Source: Streptomyces bikiniensis
GTDB taxonomy: Bacteria; Actinomycetota; Actinomycetes; Streptomycetales; Streptomycetaceae
DNA: 7,372 bases
Assembly (NCBI GenBank): GCA_000716465.1
Contig: JNWL01000090.1
Span: forward strand, 1 to 7,372
Direction: 5' to 3'
A program made the position numbers and the translations under genes. How positions within the stretch are numbered: position 1 is the stretch's first letter; each line of letters opens with the position of its first letter. Positions 1 to 5,485 of this stretch are shown here, piece after piece. The notes beneath the pieces are model-generated. The model saw nothing but the letters and a program-made list of their open reading frames with translations. It ran no database searches and had not been told where the DNA came from.

Positions 1-373
1 GGGTGGGGGTGCGCGGGGGCGGTGTGCTGGTGCATGGCGGGTGTACCTCCTCGTCGGGCTTCCCCTGCGGGAGGCCGTACGGACGCACCCGGCCGGGTTC
101 CTCCGGCGGGCGGCCACGGGGCGGGGGCGCTGTGCCCGGCGTCGTCGGCGGGCGGGGACCGGGCGGGAGCGTCCGCGCCTGCGGCGGACCGGTGCCGGGC
201 GAGGGCGGCCGCGCCTCCGGCGGTCGTACCTCCGGTGGCCGCGCTTCCGGCGGTCGGGCCCCCGCGCAGCGGTTGCCGTACGGACGCACCTCGCCGAGCC
301 GGGTCCCGAGCCGCTCGGTGATCCTGGTGAGCAGTTCGGCGGTGGTGTCGAACGTGCTGTCCGGCTCCGTCAT
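1..373 (-). CDS. Hypothetical proline-rich protein with PPExR repeats, C-terminus cut by window edge
   Basis: I do not recognise this protein and assign no function. Reading begins at the ATG with its A at 373, preceded by an AGGA Shine-Dalgarno element (384-381) with a 7-base spacer. It stays open for 124 codons to the window edge, so the C-terminus is missing. Residues 1-35 look like an ordinary folded or helical segment (MTEPDSTFDTTAELL...) with almost every codon ending in G or C, which is the main coding evidence. From about residue 40 it becomes low-complexity and rich in Pro, Arg and Gly, with PPEAR, PPEVR and PPEAR in tandem at 41-55. The motif VRPYG occurs twice, at 29-33 and 97-101. 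The start lies 89 bases beyond the stop of the acetyltransferase gene on the same strand, with a hairpin between them. A plus-strand frame is also open here, but it lacks a ribosome site and reads as shadow coding. Confidence 0.5.
   Translation of the reverse strand, partial: MTEPDSTFDTTAELLTRITERLGTRLGEVRPYGNRCAGARPPEARPPEVRPPEARPPSPGTGPPQARTLPPGPRPPTTPGTAPPPRGRPPEEPGRVRPYGLPQGKPDEEVHPPCTSTPPPRTPT
74..290. repeat. 16-bp direct repeat pair flanking the proline-rich stretch
   Basis: The identical 16-mer GCCGTACGGACGCACC occurs at 74-89 and again at 275-290. The copies are 201 bases apart, exactly 67 codons, and both encode VRPYG in the same minus-strand frame. They bracket the pentapeptide repeats, so the central segment could expand or be deleted by recombination between them. 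That mechanism is inference. Confidence 0.6.
210..254. repeat. 15-bp tandem repeat, three copies
   Basis: There are three consecutive 15-base units at 210-224, 225-239 and 240-254, of the form CGCGCCTCCGGCGGT with few substitutions. The period is a multiple of three, and on the minus strand the units encode PPEAR, PPEVR and PPEAR in the hypothetical protein. The in-frame period and mostly tolerated substitutions fit a coding minisatellite. Confidence 0.75.
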
Positions 374-414
374 GGACCGATCCTGCGGGCACCGCGTTGC
401 CTGCCCGTTGCGCG

Positions 415-441
415 GGGGTCACGGCTGTTTTCCGTGACCTC
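415..441. terminator. Hairpin between the acetyltransferase gene and the proline-rich gene
   Basis: GTCACGG at 418-424 and CCGTGAC at 432-438 form a perfect 7-bp inverted repeat around a 7-base loop (CTGTTTT). The stem can extend to 415-441 with one G-T pair. It lies just past the minus-strand stop at 463 and 42 bases before the next minus-strand start at 373. It could be an intrinsic terminator without a U tract, as is common in Streptomyces, or a leader or operator structure for the downstream gene. The sequence alone does not decide. Confidence 0.4.
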
Positions 442-462
442 ACGGCCGCCGCGCGCGTCCTG

Positions 463-936
463 TCAGGACGTCTCCGGGCGCCACACGTACCGGACGTCCG
501 GCTCGCGCTCCTCGTTGTGCGCGCCGTCGGTGTGCTCGGCGGCGACGAAGCCGTGCCGCTCGTAGAAGCGCCGCGCCGGGGCGTTGACCTGGAACGTCCA
601 GAGCTCCAGGCCGGCCGGGCTGCGGCGTTTGGCCAGGTCCACGAGCCGGTCGCCGACGCCCCGGCCGCGCCACGGCGGGTCGACGTACAGCTGGTCCAGT
701 TCGCCGCCGTCCAGGACCATCACGGCGACGGTCGCGCCCCCGGCCGTCGCCACCCAGGTCTCCCGGTGGGGCACGACCACCTCCCGGAACCAGGCCCTGA
801 CCTGGTCGTCCGTGTGCGCCCGGCGCACGTCCGGGAGCGCCGCCGCATAGGAGCGCAGCCAGACCTCGGCCGCTCCGGCGGCGTCGGGGGCGACCGCGCG
901 GCGGAGGACGGGGGCGTCGGTCTTCGTGCTCTTCAC
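463..936 (-). CDS. GNAT-family N-acetyltransferase
   Basis: Predicted cytosolic acetyl-CoA-dependent N-acetyltransferase of 157 residues, the usual size of a single GNAT domain. The acetyl-CoA pyrophosphate-binding motif A is visible as LDQLYVDPPWRGRGVG (residues 80-95), with the R-G-R-G-V-G loop. It is followed by a helix and then the C-terminal motif NAPARRFYERHGF (118-130), typical of this fold. Residues 61-78 form the preceding beta strands. The substrate cannot be read from the sequence; small-molecule amine or antibiotic acetylation and protein acetylation are all possible. The GTG at 936 is chosen because no other start codon lies close upstream in frame and the RAVAPDAAGAAEVW segment follows it at the normal distance. 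No good Shine-Dalgarno precedes it, but a TACGAT hexamer lies 7 bases upstream, which suggests a leaderless mRNA. It is divergent from the aquaporin gene. Confidence 0.9.
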   Translation of the reverse strand: MKSTKTDAPVLRRAVAPDAAGAAEVWLRSYAAALPDVRRAHTDDQVRAWFREVVVPHRETWVATAGGATVAVMVLDGGELDQLYVDPPWRGRGVGDRLVDLAKRRSPAGLELWTFQVNAPARRFYERHGFVAAEHTDGAHNEEREPDVRYVWRPETS

Positions 937-943
937 GGTCCGG

Positions 944-949
944 ATCGTA
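944..949 (-). promoter_or_regulatory. Putative -10 element of the acetyltransferase gene (leaderless)
   Basis: TACGAT on the minus strand matches the TANNNT actinobacterial -10 pattern and ends 7 bases before the GTG at 936. That is the spacing expected if transcription starts at the start codon. No convincing -35 is visible, as is common in Streptomyces. Confidence 0.35.
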
Positions 950-984
950 CGGACACCGCGCCCGTCCCCTCCCCCCTTTTTTCG

Positions 985-999
985 TTCCGAATCACGGAA
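985..999. promoter_or_regulatory. Palindromic operator candidate in the divergent promoter region
   Basis: TTCCG (985-989) and CGGAA (995-999) form a perfect 5-bp inverted repeat around AATCA. It lies in a 76-base divergent intergenic region and directly abuts the -10-like hexamer of the aquaporin gene, so a bound repressor would block RNA polymerase. The region is much richer in A and T than its surroundings, with six T residues at 977-982. The regulator is unknown, and nothing in the window encodes an obvious one. Confidence 0.35.
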
Positions 1000-1005
1000 T
1001 ATCTT
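1000..1005 (+). promoter_or_regulatory. Putative -10 element of the aquaporin gene (leaderless)
   Basis: TATCTT fits the TANNNT -10 pattern and ends 7 bases before the ATG at 1013. No Shine-Dalgarno precedes that ATG, so translation from a leaderless transcript is likely. The arrangement mirrors the opposite-strand gene. Confidence 0.4.
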
Positions 1006-1012
1006 TTCCACT

Positions 1013-1735
1013 ATGAGAATGTCCCCCGCGTCGCTCCCCCGGCGCGCCGCCGCCGAGTTCATCGGCACCGCCGCCCTCGTCGCCGTCGTCGTCGGCTCCG
1101 GCATCCGCGCCGACTCCCTCAGCCAGGACACCGGCGTCCGGCTGCTCGCCAACGCCTCCGCCTCCGCGCTCGGCCTCGGGCTGCTCATCGCCCTCATCGG
1201 CCCGCTCTCCGGGGCCCACTTCAACCCCGTCGTGACGCTCTCCGAGTGGTGGTCCCGGCGGCCCGAACGAGGTGGGCGCGAAGCCCTCGCCTACATCGGC
1301 GCGCAGCTCGCGGGGGCCGTCGCGGGCGCCCTGCTCGCCGAGGCGATGTTCGGCCGGGCGCCCGGCGCCTGGGCCACCGAGCCGCGCACGGAACCGCACC
1401 TGCTGCTCGGCGAGGCCGTCGCCACCGCCGGGCTCGTCCTGGTCGTGCAAGGCCTGCGGCACACCGGCCGCCCCGGCCTCGCCCCGGTCGCCGTGGCGGG
1501 CTACATCGGCGCGGCGATCTGGTTCACCTCCTCCGGCTCCTTCGCCAATCCGGCGGCCACCGTCGGCCGTTCCCTCTCCGACTCCTTCACCGGGATCGCC
1601 CCCGCCTCGGTGCCCGCCTTCGCCGCCGCGCAACTCCTCGGGATGCTGTGCGGCCTGGTCCTGGCGGGTGTGCTGTACGGAACAGACGGGGCGTCCGGCG
1701 AACCGAACGCGGTCGAGGCGCGTCGGACGGGGTGA
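1013..1735 (+). CDS. MIP/aquaporin-family channel, AqpS-like (NPV/NPA variant)
   Basis: Integral membrane channel of 240 residues, normal for an aquaporin. Six hydrophobic segments can be traced (about 14-31, 48-66, 90-110, 129-147, 156-173 and 199-222), with two re-entrant loops. Loop B carries GAHFNPVVTL, with NPV at 71-73 where the classic motif is NPA. Loop E carries SFANPAATVGR, with a normal NPA at 179-181, but the next residue is Ala182 where water channels have the ar/R-filter arginine. From family knowledge, this pattern resembles Sinorhizobium AqpS-type channels linked to arsenic handling, so a wider pore for metalloids or small polyols is plausible but inferred. No arsR, arsC or arsenite pump gene is seen here. 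The ATG at 1013 is chosen because the MIP domain begins right after it; the ATG at 1019 is a possible alternative. The SanA-type gene follows after 29 bases and is probably cotranscribed. Confidence 0.9.
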   Translation: MRMSPASLPRRAAAEFIGTAALVAVVVGSGIRADSLSQDTGVRLLANASASALGLGLLIALIGPLSGAHFNPVVTLSEWWSRRPERGGREALAYIGAQLAGAVAGALLAEAMFGRAPGAWATEPRTEPHLLLGEAVATAGLVLVVQGLRHTGRPGLAPVAVAGYIGAAIWFTSSGSFANPAATVGRSLSDSFTGIAPASVPAFAAAQLLGMLCGLVLAGVLYGTDGASGEPNAVEARRTG

Positions 1736-1764
1736 CGACAGACCGCTTCCCTGGAGGTTCCCGC

Positions 1765-2451
1765 ATGCCGGCACGGTTCACCCGGTGGCTCCCCCGTACC
1801 GTCCGGGCCCGCCGCCGCGCCGTCCAGGCCGTGATGGCGGGCGCCGTCCTCGCGCTCCTGCCCGCCACCTGGATGCACACGGCCGCCGCCGGAAGGCTCC
1901 GCACCACCGCCGACGTGCCCGCCCGGGACGTCGCCGTCGTCTTCGGCGCCGGACTGTGGAAGGGCCGCCCCACCCCGTACCTCGCACACCGGCTGGACAC
2001 CGCCGCCGAGCTGTACCGCACGGGCAGGGTGCGGGTCCTCCTCGTCACCGGCGACAACAGCCGGACCGCGTACGACGAGCCCAGCGCCATGCGCGCGTAC
2101 CTCACCGAGCGCGGGGTGCCGGACGGCCGGATCGTCAGCGACTACGCGGGCTTCGACACCTGGGACTCCTGCGTCCGGGCCCGGAAGGTCTTCGGCGTCG
2201 ACCGGGCCGTCCTCGTCACCCAGGACTTCCACGTCAAGCGGGCCGTCGCGCTGTGCGGCCGGGCGGGCGTCGACGCGTACGGGGTCGGGGTCGCCGAGCC
2301 CCGCGACCGCACCTGGTACTACGGCACCACCCGCGAGGTGTTCGCGGCGGGCAAGGCGGCGCTCGACGCCGGTCTGCGGCCCGACCCGCACTTCCTCGGC
2401 CCGGAGGAGAAGGGCGTCACCGAGGCGCTGGCGTCGCCCCGCGGACGGTGA
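1765..2451 (+). CDS. SanA/YdcF-like DUF218 membrane-anchored protein
   Basis: Predicted envelope protein of the DUF218 (SanA/YdcF) family, 228 residues, close to the usual SanA length. After an Arg-rich N-terminus (RTVRARRRAV) comes a single hydrophobic segment at about 20-42, so it should be anchored with the domain outside the membrane. The DUF218 core runs from about 55 to 205. It contains VVFGAGLWKGRPTPYLAHRL, VTGDNSRTAYDEPSAM (94-109), the D-T-W-D segment near 131-134 and VTQDFHVKRA (151-160), which are the conserved acidic and histidine-bearing blocks of the family. In E. coli, SanA affects high-temperature vancomycin exclusion; the biochemical activity of the family is poorly defined. 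The start is well supported by GGAGG at 1753-1757, 7 bases before the ATG. It lies 29 bases downstream of the aquaporin gene, so an operon is likely. Confidence 0.9.
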   Translation: MPARFTRWLPRTVRARRRAVQAVMAGAVLALLPATWMHTAAAGRLRTTADVPARDVAVVFGAGLWKGRPTPYLAHRLDTAAELYRTGRVRVLLVTGDNSRTAYDEPSAMRAYLTERGVPDGRIVSDYAGFDTWDSCVRARKVFGVDRAVLVTQDFHVKRAVALCGRAGVDAYGVGVAEPRDRTWYYGTTREVFAAGKAALDAGLRPDPHFLGPEEKGVTEALASPRGR

Positions 2452-2468
2452 GACCGGGCGGGCCCTCA

Positions 2469-2493
2469 CCTCCCGCCGCCCGCCCGGCGGAGG
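2469..2493 (+). terminator. Possible terminator after the aquaporin-sanA unit
   Basis: CCGCCG (2473-2478) and CGGCGG (2485-2490) pair around a 6-base loop. The stem extends outward by CCT against AGG if C2472 is bulged. It lies 17 bases after the stop at 2451 and before the nasA promoter region. There is no U tract. In such GC-rich DNA a stem of this size can arise by chance. Confidence 0.35.
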
Positions 2494-2509
2494 GCATGGC
2501 ACCGCGCCC

Positions 2510-2547
2510 GTAATACGCCGCGCCGCCCCGCGTAACACTCCCGTCCC
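2510..2547 (+). promoter_or_regulatory. Possible GlnR-type nitrogen-control site upstream of nasA
   Basis: GTAAT at 2510-2514 and GTAAC at 2532-2536 are exactly 22 bases apart, the spacing of successive a-sites in the streptomycete GlnR box (gTnAC-n6-GaAAC-n6, repeated). The second a-site matches the consensus. The two b-site positions (2521-2525 and 2543-2547) match poorly, with only the outer G and C of GAAAC kept in the second. Streptomyces nitrate-assimilation genes are known GlnR targets, which makes the context favourable. The site ends only 11 bases before the ATG, which is closer than expected for an activator site. Confidence 0.3.
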
Positions 2548-2558
2548 ACCCTGGCGGC

Positions 2559-4640
2559 ATGTCCGACGCCACCGCCGTCCCCACCCACTGCCCCTACTGC
2601 GCCCTCCAGTGCGGGATGTCGCTGCGTCCCACCGGCGCTCCGGAGGCGCCCGCCGAGGTGGTCGAGCGGGCCGACTTCCCCGTCAACCGGGGCGCCCTGT
2701 GCGGCAAGGGCCGCACCGCCCCCTCCGTGCTCTCCTCCCGGGTCCGGCTCACCGGTCCCCTGGTCCGAAGCCCTGACACGGGGGCCCTGGTGCCCGCGTC
2801 CTGGGAGGAGGCGCTCGCCGCCGTCGCCGACGGGCTGCGCCGGACCCGCGCCGACCACGGCCCCGATGCCGTGGGGGTCTTCGGCGGCGGCGGCCTCACC
2901 AACGAGAAGGCGTACTCCCTGGGGAAGTTCGCCCGGGTCGTCCTCGGCACCTCGCAGATCGACTACAACGGGCGCTTCTGCATGTCGTCGGCGGCCGCCG
3001 CGCACCAGCGGGCCTTCGGCCTCGACCGGGGGCTCCCCTTCCCGCTGGAGGACGTCCCTCGGACCGGGTGCGTGATCCTCGTCGGCTCCAACCTCGCCGA
3101 GACCATGCCGCCCGCCCTGCGCTACCTCACCGAGCTGAAGGAGAACGGCGGGAAGCTGATCGTCGTCGACCCGCGCCGCACCCGCACCGCCGAGCAGGCC
3201 GACCTGCACCTGGCGCCGCGCCCCGGCACCGACCTCGCGCTCGCCCTCGGCCTGCTGCACCTGGTGGTGGCCGAGGGGCGGGTGGACGAGGAGTTCGTAC
3301 GGGAGCGGACCACCGGCTGGGAGGAGGCCCGCGCCGGGGTCATGTCCCACTGGCCCGAGCAGGTCGAGCGGATCACCGGGGTTTCCGTGCCGAGCCTGCG
3401 CGAGGCCGTCGCCCTGTTCTGCGACGCCGGCAGCGGCATGGTCCTGACCGCGCGCGGTCCCGAGCAGCAGTCCAAGGGCACCGACACCGTCGGGGCCTGG
3501 ATCAACCTGTGCCTGGCCACCGGCCGGGCCGGGCGGCCGCTGAGCGGGTACGGCTGCCTCACCGGCCAGGGCAACGGCCAGGGCGGGCGCGAACACGGCC
3601 AGAAGGCCGACCAGTTGCCCGGCTACCGCAAGCTCGACGACCCGGCCGCACGCGCGCACGTGGCCGGGGTGTGGGGCGTCGACCCCGAGTCGCTGCCGGG
3701 GCCGGGGCGGAGCGCGTACGAACTCCTCGACGCGCTCGGCGGGGACGTGAAGGCCCTGCTGCTCATGGGCTCCAACCCGGTGGTGTCCGCGCCGCGCGCC
3801 GCGCACGTCGAGGGGCGGCTGCGGTCGCTCGACTTCCTCGCCGTCGCGGACGTGGTGCTCTCCGAGACCGCCGCGCTCGCCGACGTCGTCCTGCCCGTCA
3901 CCCAGTGGGCGGAGGAGACCGGCACCATGACCAACCTGGAGGGGCGCGTCCTCCTCCGCCGCCGGGCCCTCGACCCGCCCGCCGGGGTGCGGAGCGACCT
4001 GGAGGTGCTGCACGGGCTCGCGGGGCTCCTCGGACACGGGAAGGGCTTCCCCGCCGACCCCGAGGAGGTCTTCGAGGAGCTGCGGCGCGCCTCGGCGGGC
4101 GGGCCCGCCGACTACTCGGGCATCGACTACCGGCGCGTCGAGGAGGAGGGCGGCGTGTTCTGGCCCTGCCCCGAACCGGGGCATCCGGGGACGCCCCGGC
4201 TGTTCCTGGAGCGGTTCGCGACGGCCGACGGGCGGGCCCGGTTCGTGCCGGTGACGCACCGGGCGGCGGCCGAGGAGACGGACGCCGAGTACCCGGTGGT
4301 GCTGACCACGGGCCGGGTGGTGTCCCAGTACCAGTCGGGGGCGCAGACCCGGCGGGTGGACGAGCTGAACGCGGCGGCGCCCGGCCCCTTCGTGGAGCTG
4401 CACCCGAGGCTGGCCGAGCGGATCGGGGTGGCCGAGGGCGAGCGGATCACGGTCGTCTCGCGGCGCGGCCGGGCCGTCGCACCGGCCCGGATCACCGCCT
4501 CGATCCGGCCGGACACCGTCTTCATGCCGTTCCACTGGGCGGGCGAGGGCCGGGCCAACACGCTGGTCAACCCGGCGCTCGACCCGGTCTCCCGGATGCC
4601 GGAGTTCAAGGTCTGCGCGGTGCGCCTGGAGCGCGCCTGA
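2559..4640 (+). CDS. nasA: Assimilatory nitrate reductase catalytic subunit (molybdopterin oxidoreductase)
   Basis: Cytosolic Mo-bis-MGD enzyme predicted to reduce nitrate to nitrite for nitrogen assimilation. It has 693 residues. An N-terminal [4Fe-4S] ligand set is visible as C11-x2-C14-x3-C18-x29-C48. The block YNGRFCMSSAAAAHQRAFG follows, with Cys141 in the position of the molybdenum ligand; Cys there favours Nas/Nap-type reductase over a selenocysteine formate dehydrogenase. Further pterin-binding landmarks are GSN near 171, the RGPEQQSKGTDTV and GQGNGQGGREHGQ segments, GSNPV at 404-408, and a C-terminal MGD-binding domain from about 578 (YPVVLTTGR) to the end. No twin-arginine signal is present. 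It lacks the extra C-terminal [2Fe-2S] domain of some longer NasA proteins, so a separate electron donor is needed. The ATG is fixed by an in-frame stop at 2511 with no alternative start between. It has only a poor Shine-Dalgarno. No nirBD or nitrate transporter gene is adjacent. Confidence 0.87.
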   Translation: MSDATAVPTHCPYCALQCGMSLRPTGAPEAPAEVVERADFPVNRGALCGKGRTAPSVLSSRVRLTGPLVRSPDTGALVPASWEEALAAVADGLRRTRADHGPDAVGVFGGGGLTNEKAYSLGKFARVVLGTSQIDYNGRFCMSSAAAAHQRAFGLDRGLPFPLEDVPRTGCVILVGSNLAETMPPALRYLTELKENGGKLIVVDPRRTRTAEQADLHLAPRPGTDLALALGLLHLVVAEGRVDEEFVRERTTGWEEARAGVMSHWPEQVERITGVSVPSLREAVALFCDAGSGMVLTARGPEQQSKGTDTVGAWINLCLATGRAGRPLSGYGCLTGQGNGQGGREHGQKADQLPGYRKLDDPAARAHVAGVWGVDPESLPGPGRSAYELLDALGGDVKALLLMGSNPVVSAPRAAHVEGRLRSLDFLAVADVVLSETAALADVVLPVTQWAEETGTMTNLEGRVLLRRRALDPPAGVRSDLEVLHGLAGLLGHGKGFPADPEEVFEELRRASAGGPADYSGIDYRRVEEEGGVFWPCPEPGHPGTPRLFLERFATADGRARFVPVTHRAAAEETDAEYPVVLTTGRVVSQYQSGAQTRRVDELNAAAPGPFVELHPRLAERIGVAEGERITVVSRRGRAVAPARITASIRPDTVFMPFHWAGEGRANTLVNPALDPVSRMPEFKVCAVRLERA

Positions 4641-4774
4641 GGCCGGTCCGGGCGCGTGTACGGTGCGCATCGAGCATTCCGGGCCGGTCCGGCGTCCGCG
4701 CGGTGCGCCGGGAACGCGCCCGAGGCCGGTCCGGACGTGTGCGCGGTGCGCCGGGGACGCCGCTACGGCCGGCT
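4611..4774. repeat. Degenerate 40-43 bp tandem repeat, four copies, spanning the nasA 3' end
   Basis: Four units begin near 4611, 4654, 4694 and 4737. Each has GGTGCGC (at 4619, 4662, 4702 and 4745) followed 20-22 bases later by GGCCGG (at 4641, 4682, 4724 and 4767). In the first three units that second element is the longer GGCCGGTCCGG. The first unit includes the last codons and stop of nasA, and the last reaches into the final codons of the convergent gene. Units can form short GC-rich hairpins, for example 4619-4625 against 4631-4637 with one mismatch. A role as a bidirectional transcription-end region is possible but inferred. Confidence 0.75.
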
Positions 4775-5485
4775 GAACCAGTCGCCGCTCTCGATGACCG
4801 GGCCCAGCGGCGCGTCCGGGGCCGCCAGGAACACCCAGGCGAGGACCCGCGCCCCGTCCCGTGCCCGGACCACCTCCTTCGCCACCCGCTCGTACCCCAC
4901 GGGCAGTTCGAGGCGGTCGAGCAGGCCGAACAGCTCGCCGTAGGAGCCGGGCGCGGGCGTGAGCAGGGTGCCGACCACCCGGCCCTTCTCCGCCGGGACG
5001 ACGTACGGGTAGCCGGGCCCGTCGTACAGGACCGCGCCGTCCATGACGGCGTCCGCCTCGGCGCCGATCCGGCCGGCGAGGAACCGGTCGTGGTTGTACG
5101 CGCCCGGCCGGAGCGTCCCGTACACGAAGAACGGCAGCTCGTCGTCGGCCACCGGGCCCTCGACCGCCGGGTCCGGCGAGGTCTCCCGCTCGACCCAGCG
5201 GGCGTACCCCTCGCTCACCCGGGCGACCCGGGTGGCGAGGATCTCGGGCGTCTCGTAGTCGTGGGCGGCGAGGAGGTGCGCCTCCAGGGCGGGGTAGCGG
5301 GCCTCGGTGGTCTTGAGGACCACCTCCCACTCCTCGGTGCTCTCGATCGCGCCCCGCCAGTGGTAGACGGAGGTGACGGGCCCCGCGATCTGCGCGCAGG
5401 CGGCGAGCCGGGCCTCGACGGCGCCGCGCGCCAGGGCGTCGGCCTTGGCGCGCGCGTCGGTGGTGGTGCGGACGGTGACGATCAC
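4763..5485 (-). CDS. cutA: CutA1 domain fused to gamma-glutamylcyclotransferase-like (GGCT/AIG2) domain
   Basis: Two-domain cytosolic protein of 240 residues. Residues 1-102 are a complete CutA1 domain (normally a stand-alone trimer of about 105-110 residues linked to divalent-metal tolerance). They show TTTD at 7-10, EARLAACAQI (24-33), SVYHWRGAIESTEEWEVVLKT (39-59) and HDYETPEI (75-82). An acidic Pro/Asp/Glu linker, about 103-116, follows. Residues 118-240 are a GGCT-fold domain with FVYGTLRPG (120-128), the LLDRLEL segment with Glu193 where the catalytic glutamate is expected, YERV, and a terminal SGDWF. GGCT enzymes cyclise gamma-glutamyl amino acids or amines to 5-oxoproline; the substrate here is unknown. 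The GTG start at 5485 shares GTGA with the stop of the upstream ABC gene, with GGTGGAG just ahead, so translation is coupled. No stop separates the domains, but an internal GTG at 5152 with a GAGG site could also start the second domain alone. Confidence 0.85.
   Translation of the reverse strand: MIVTVRTTTDARAKADALARGAVEARLAACAQIAGPVTSVYHWRGAIESTEEWEVVLKTTEARYPALEAHLLAAHDYETPEILATRVARVSEGYARWVERETSPDPAVEGPVADDELPFFVYGTLRPGAYNHDRFLAGRIGAEADAVMDGAVLYDGPGYPYVVPAEKGRVVGTLLTPAPGSYGELFGLLDRLELPVGYERVAKEVVRARDGARVLAWVFLAAPDAPLGPVIESGDWFSRP

Noticed and set aside
3..437. Plus-strand Gly/Arg-rich frame across the left end
   Set aside because: It has no ribosome site, is low-complexity, and lies opposite a minus-strand frame that has a good start and strong third-position bias.
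397..2451. Long plus-strand frame of 684 codons ending as the SanA-type protein
   Set aside because: The part before 1765 is antisense to the acetyltransferase and out of frame with the aquaporin. The GGAGG-ATG at 1753-1767 marks the true start.
4656..4943. Small plus-strand frame starting in the repeat array
   Set aside because: It is made mostly of the tandem repeat and of antisense to the CutA-GGCT gene, with no ribosome site and no family resemblance.
2466..5330. Long minus-strand frame of 954 codons opposite nasA
   Set aside because: It is antisense to nasA, whose Fe-S and pterin motifs are unmistakable. Its Gly/Arg/Pro-rich composition is typical of shadow frames in very GC-rich DNA.
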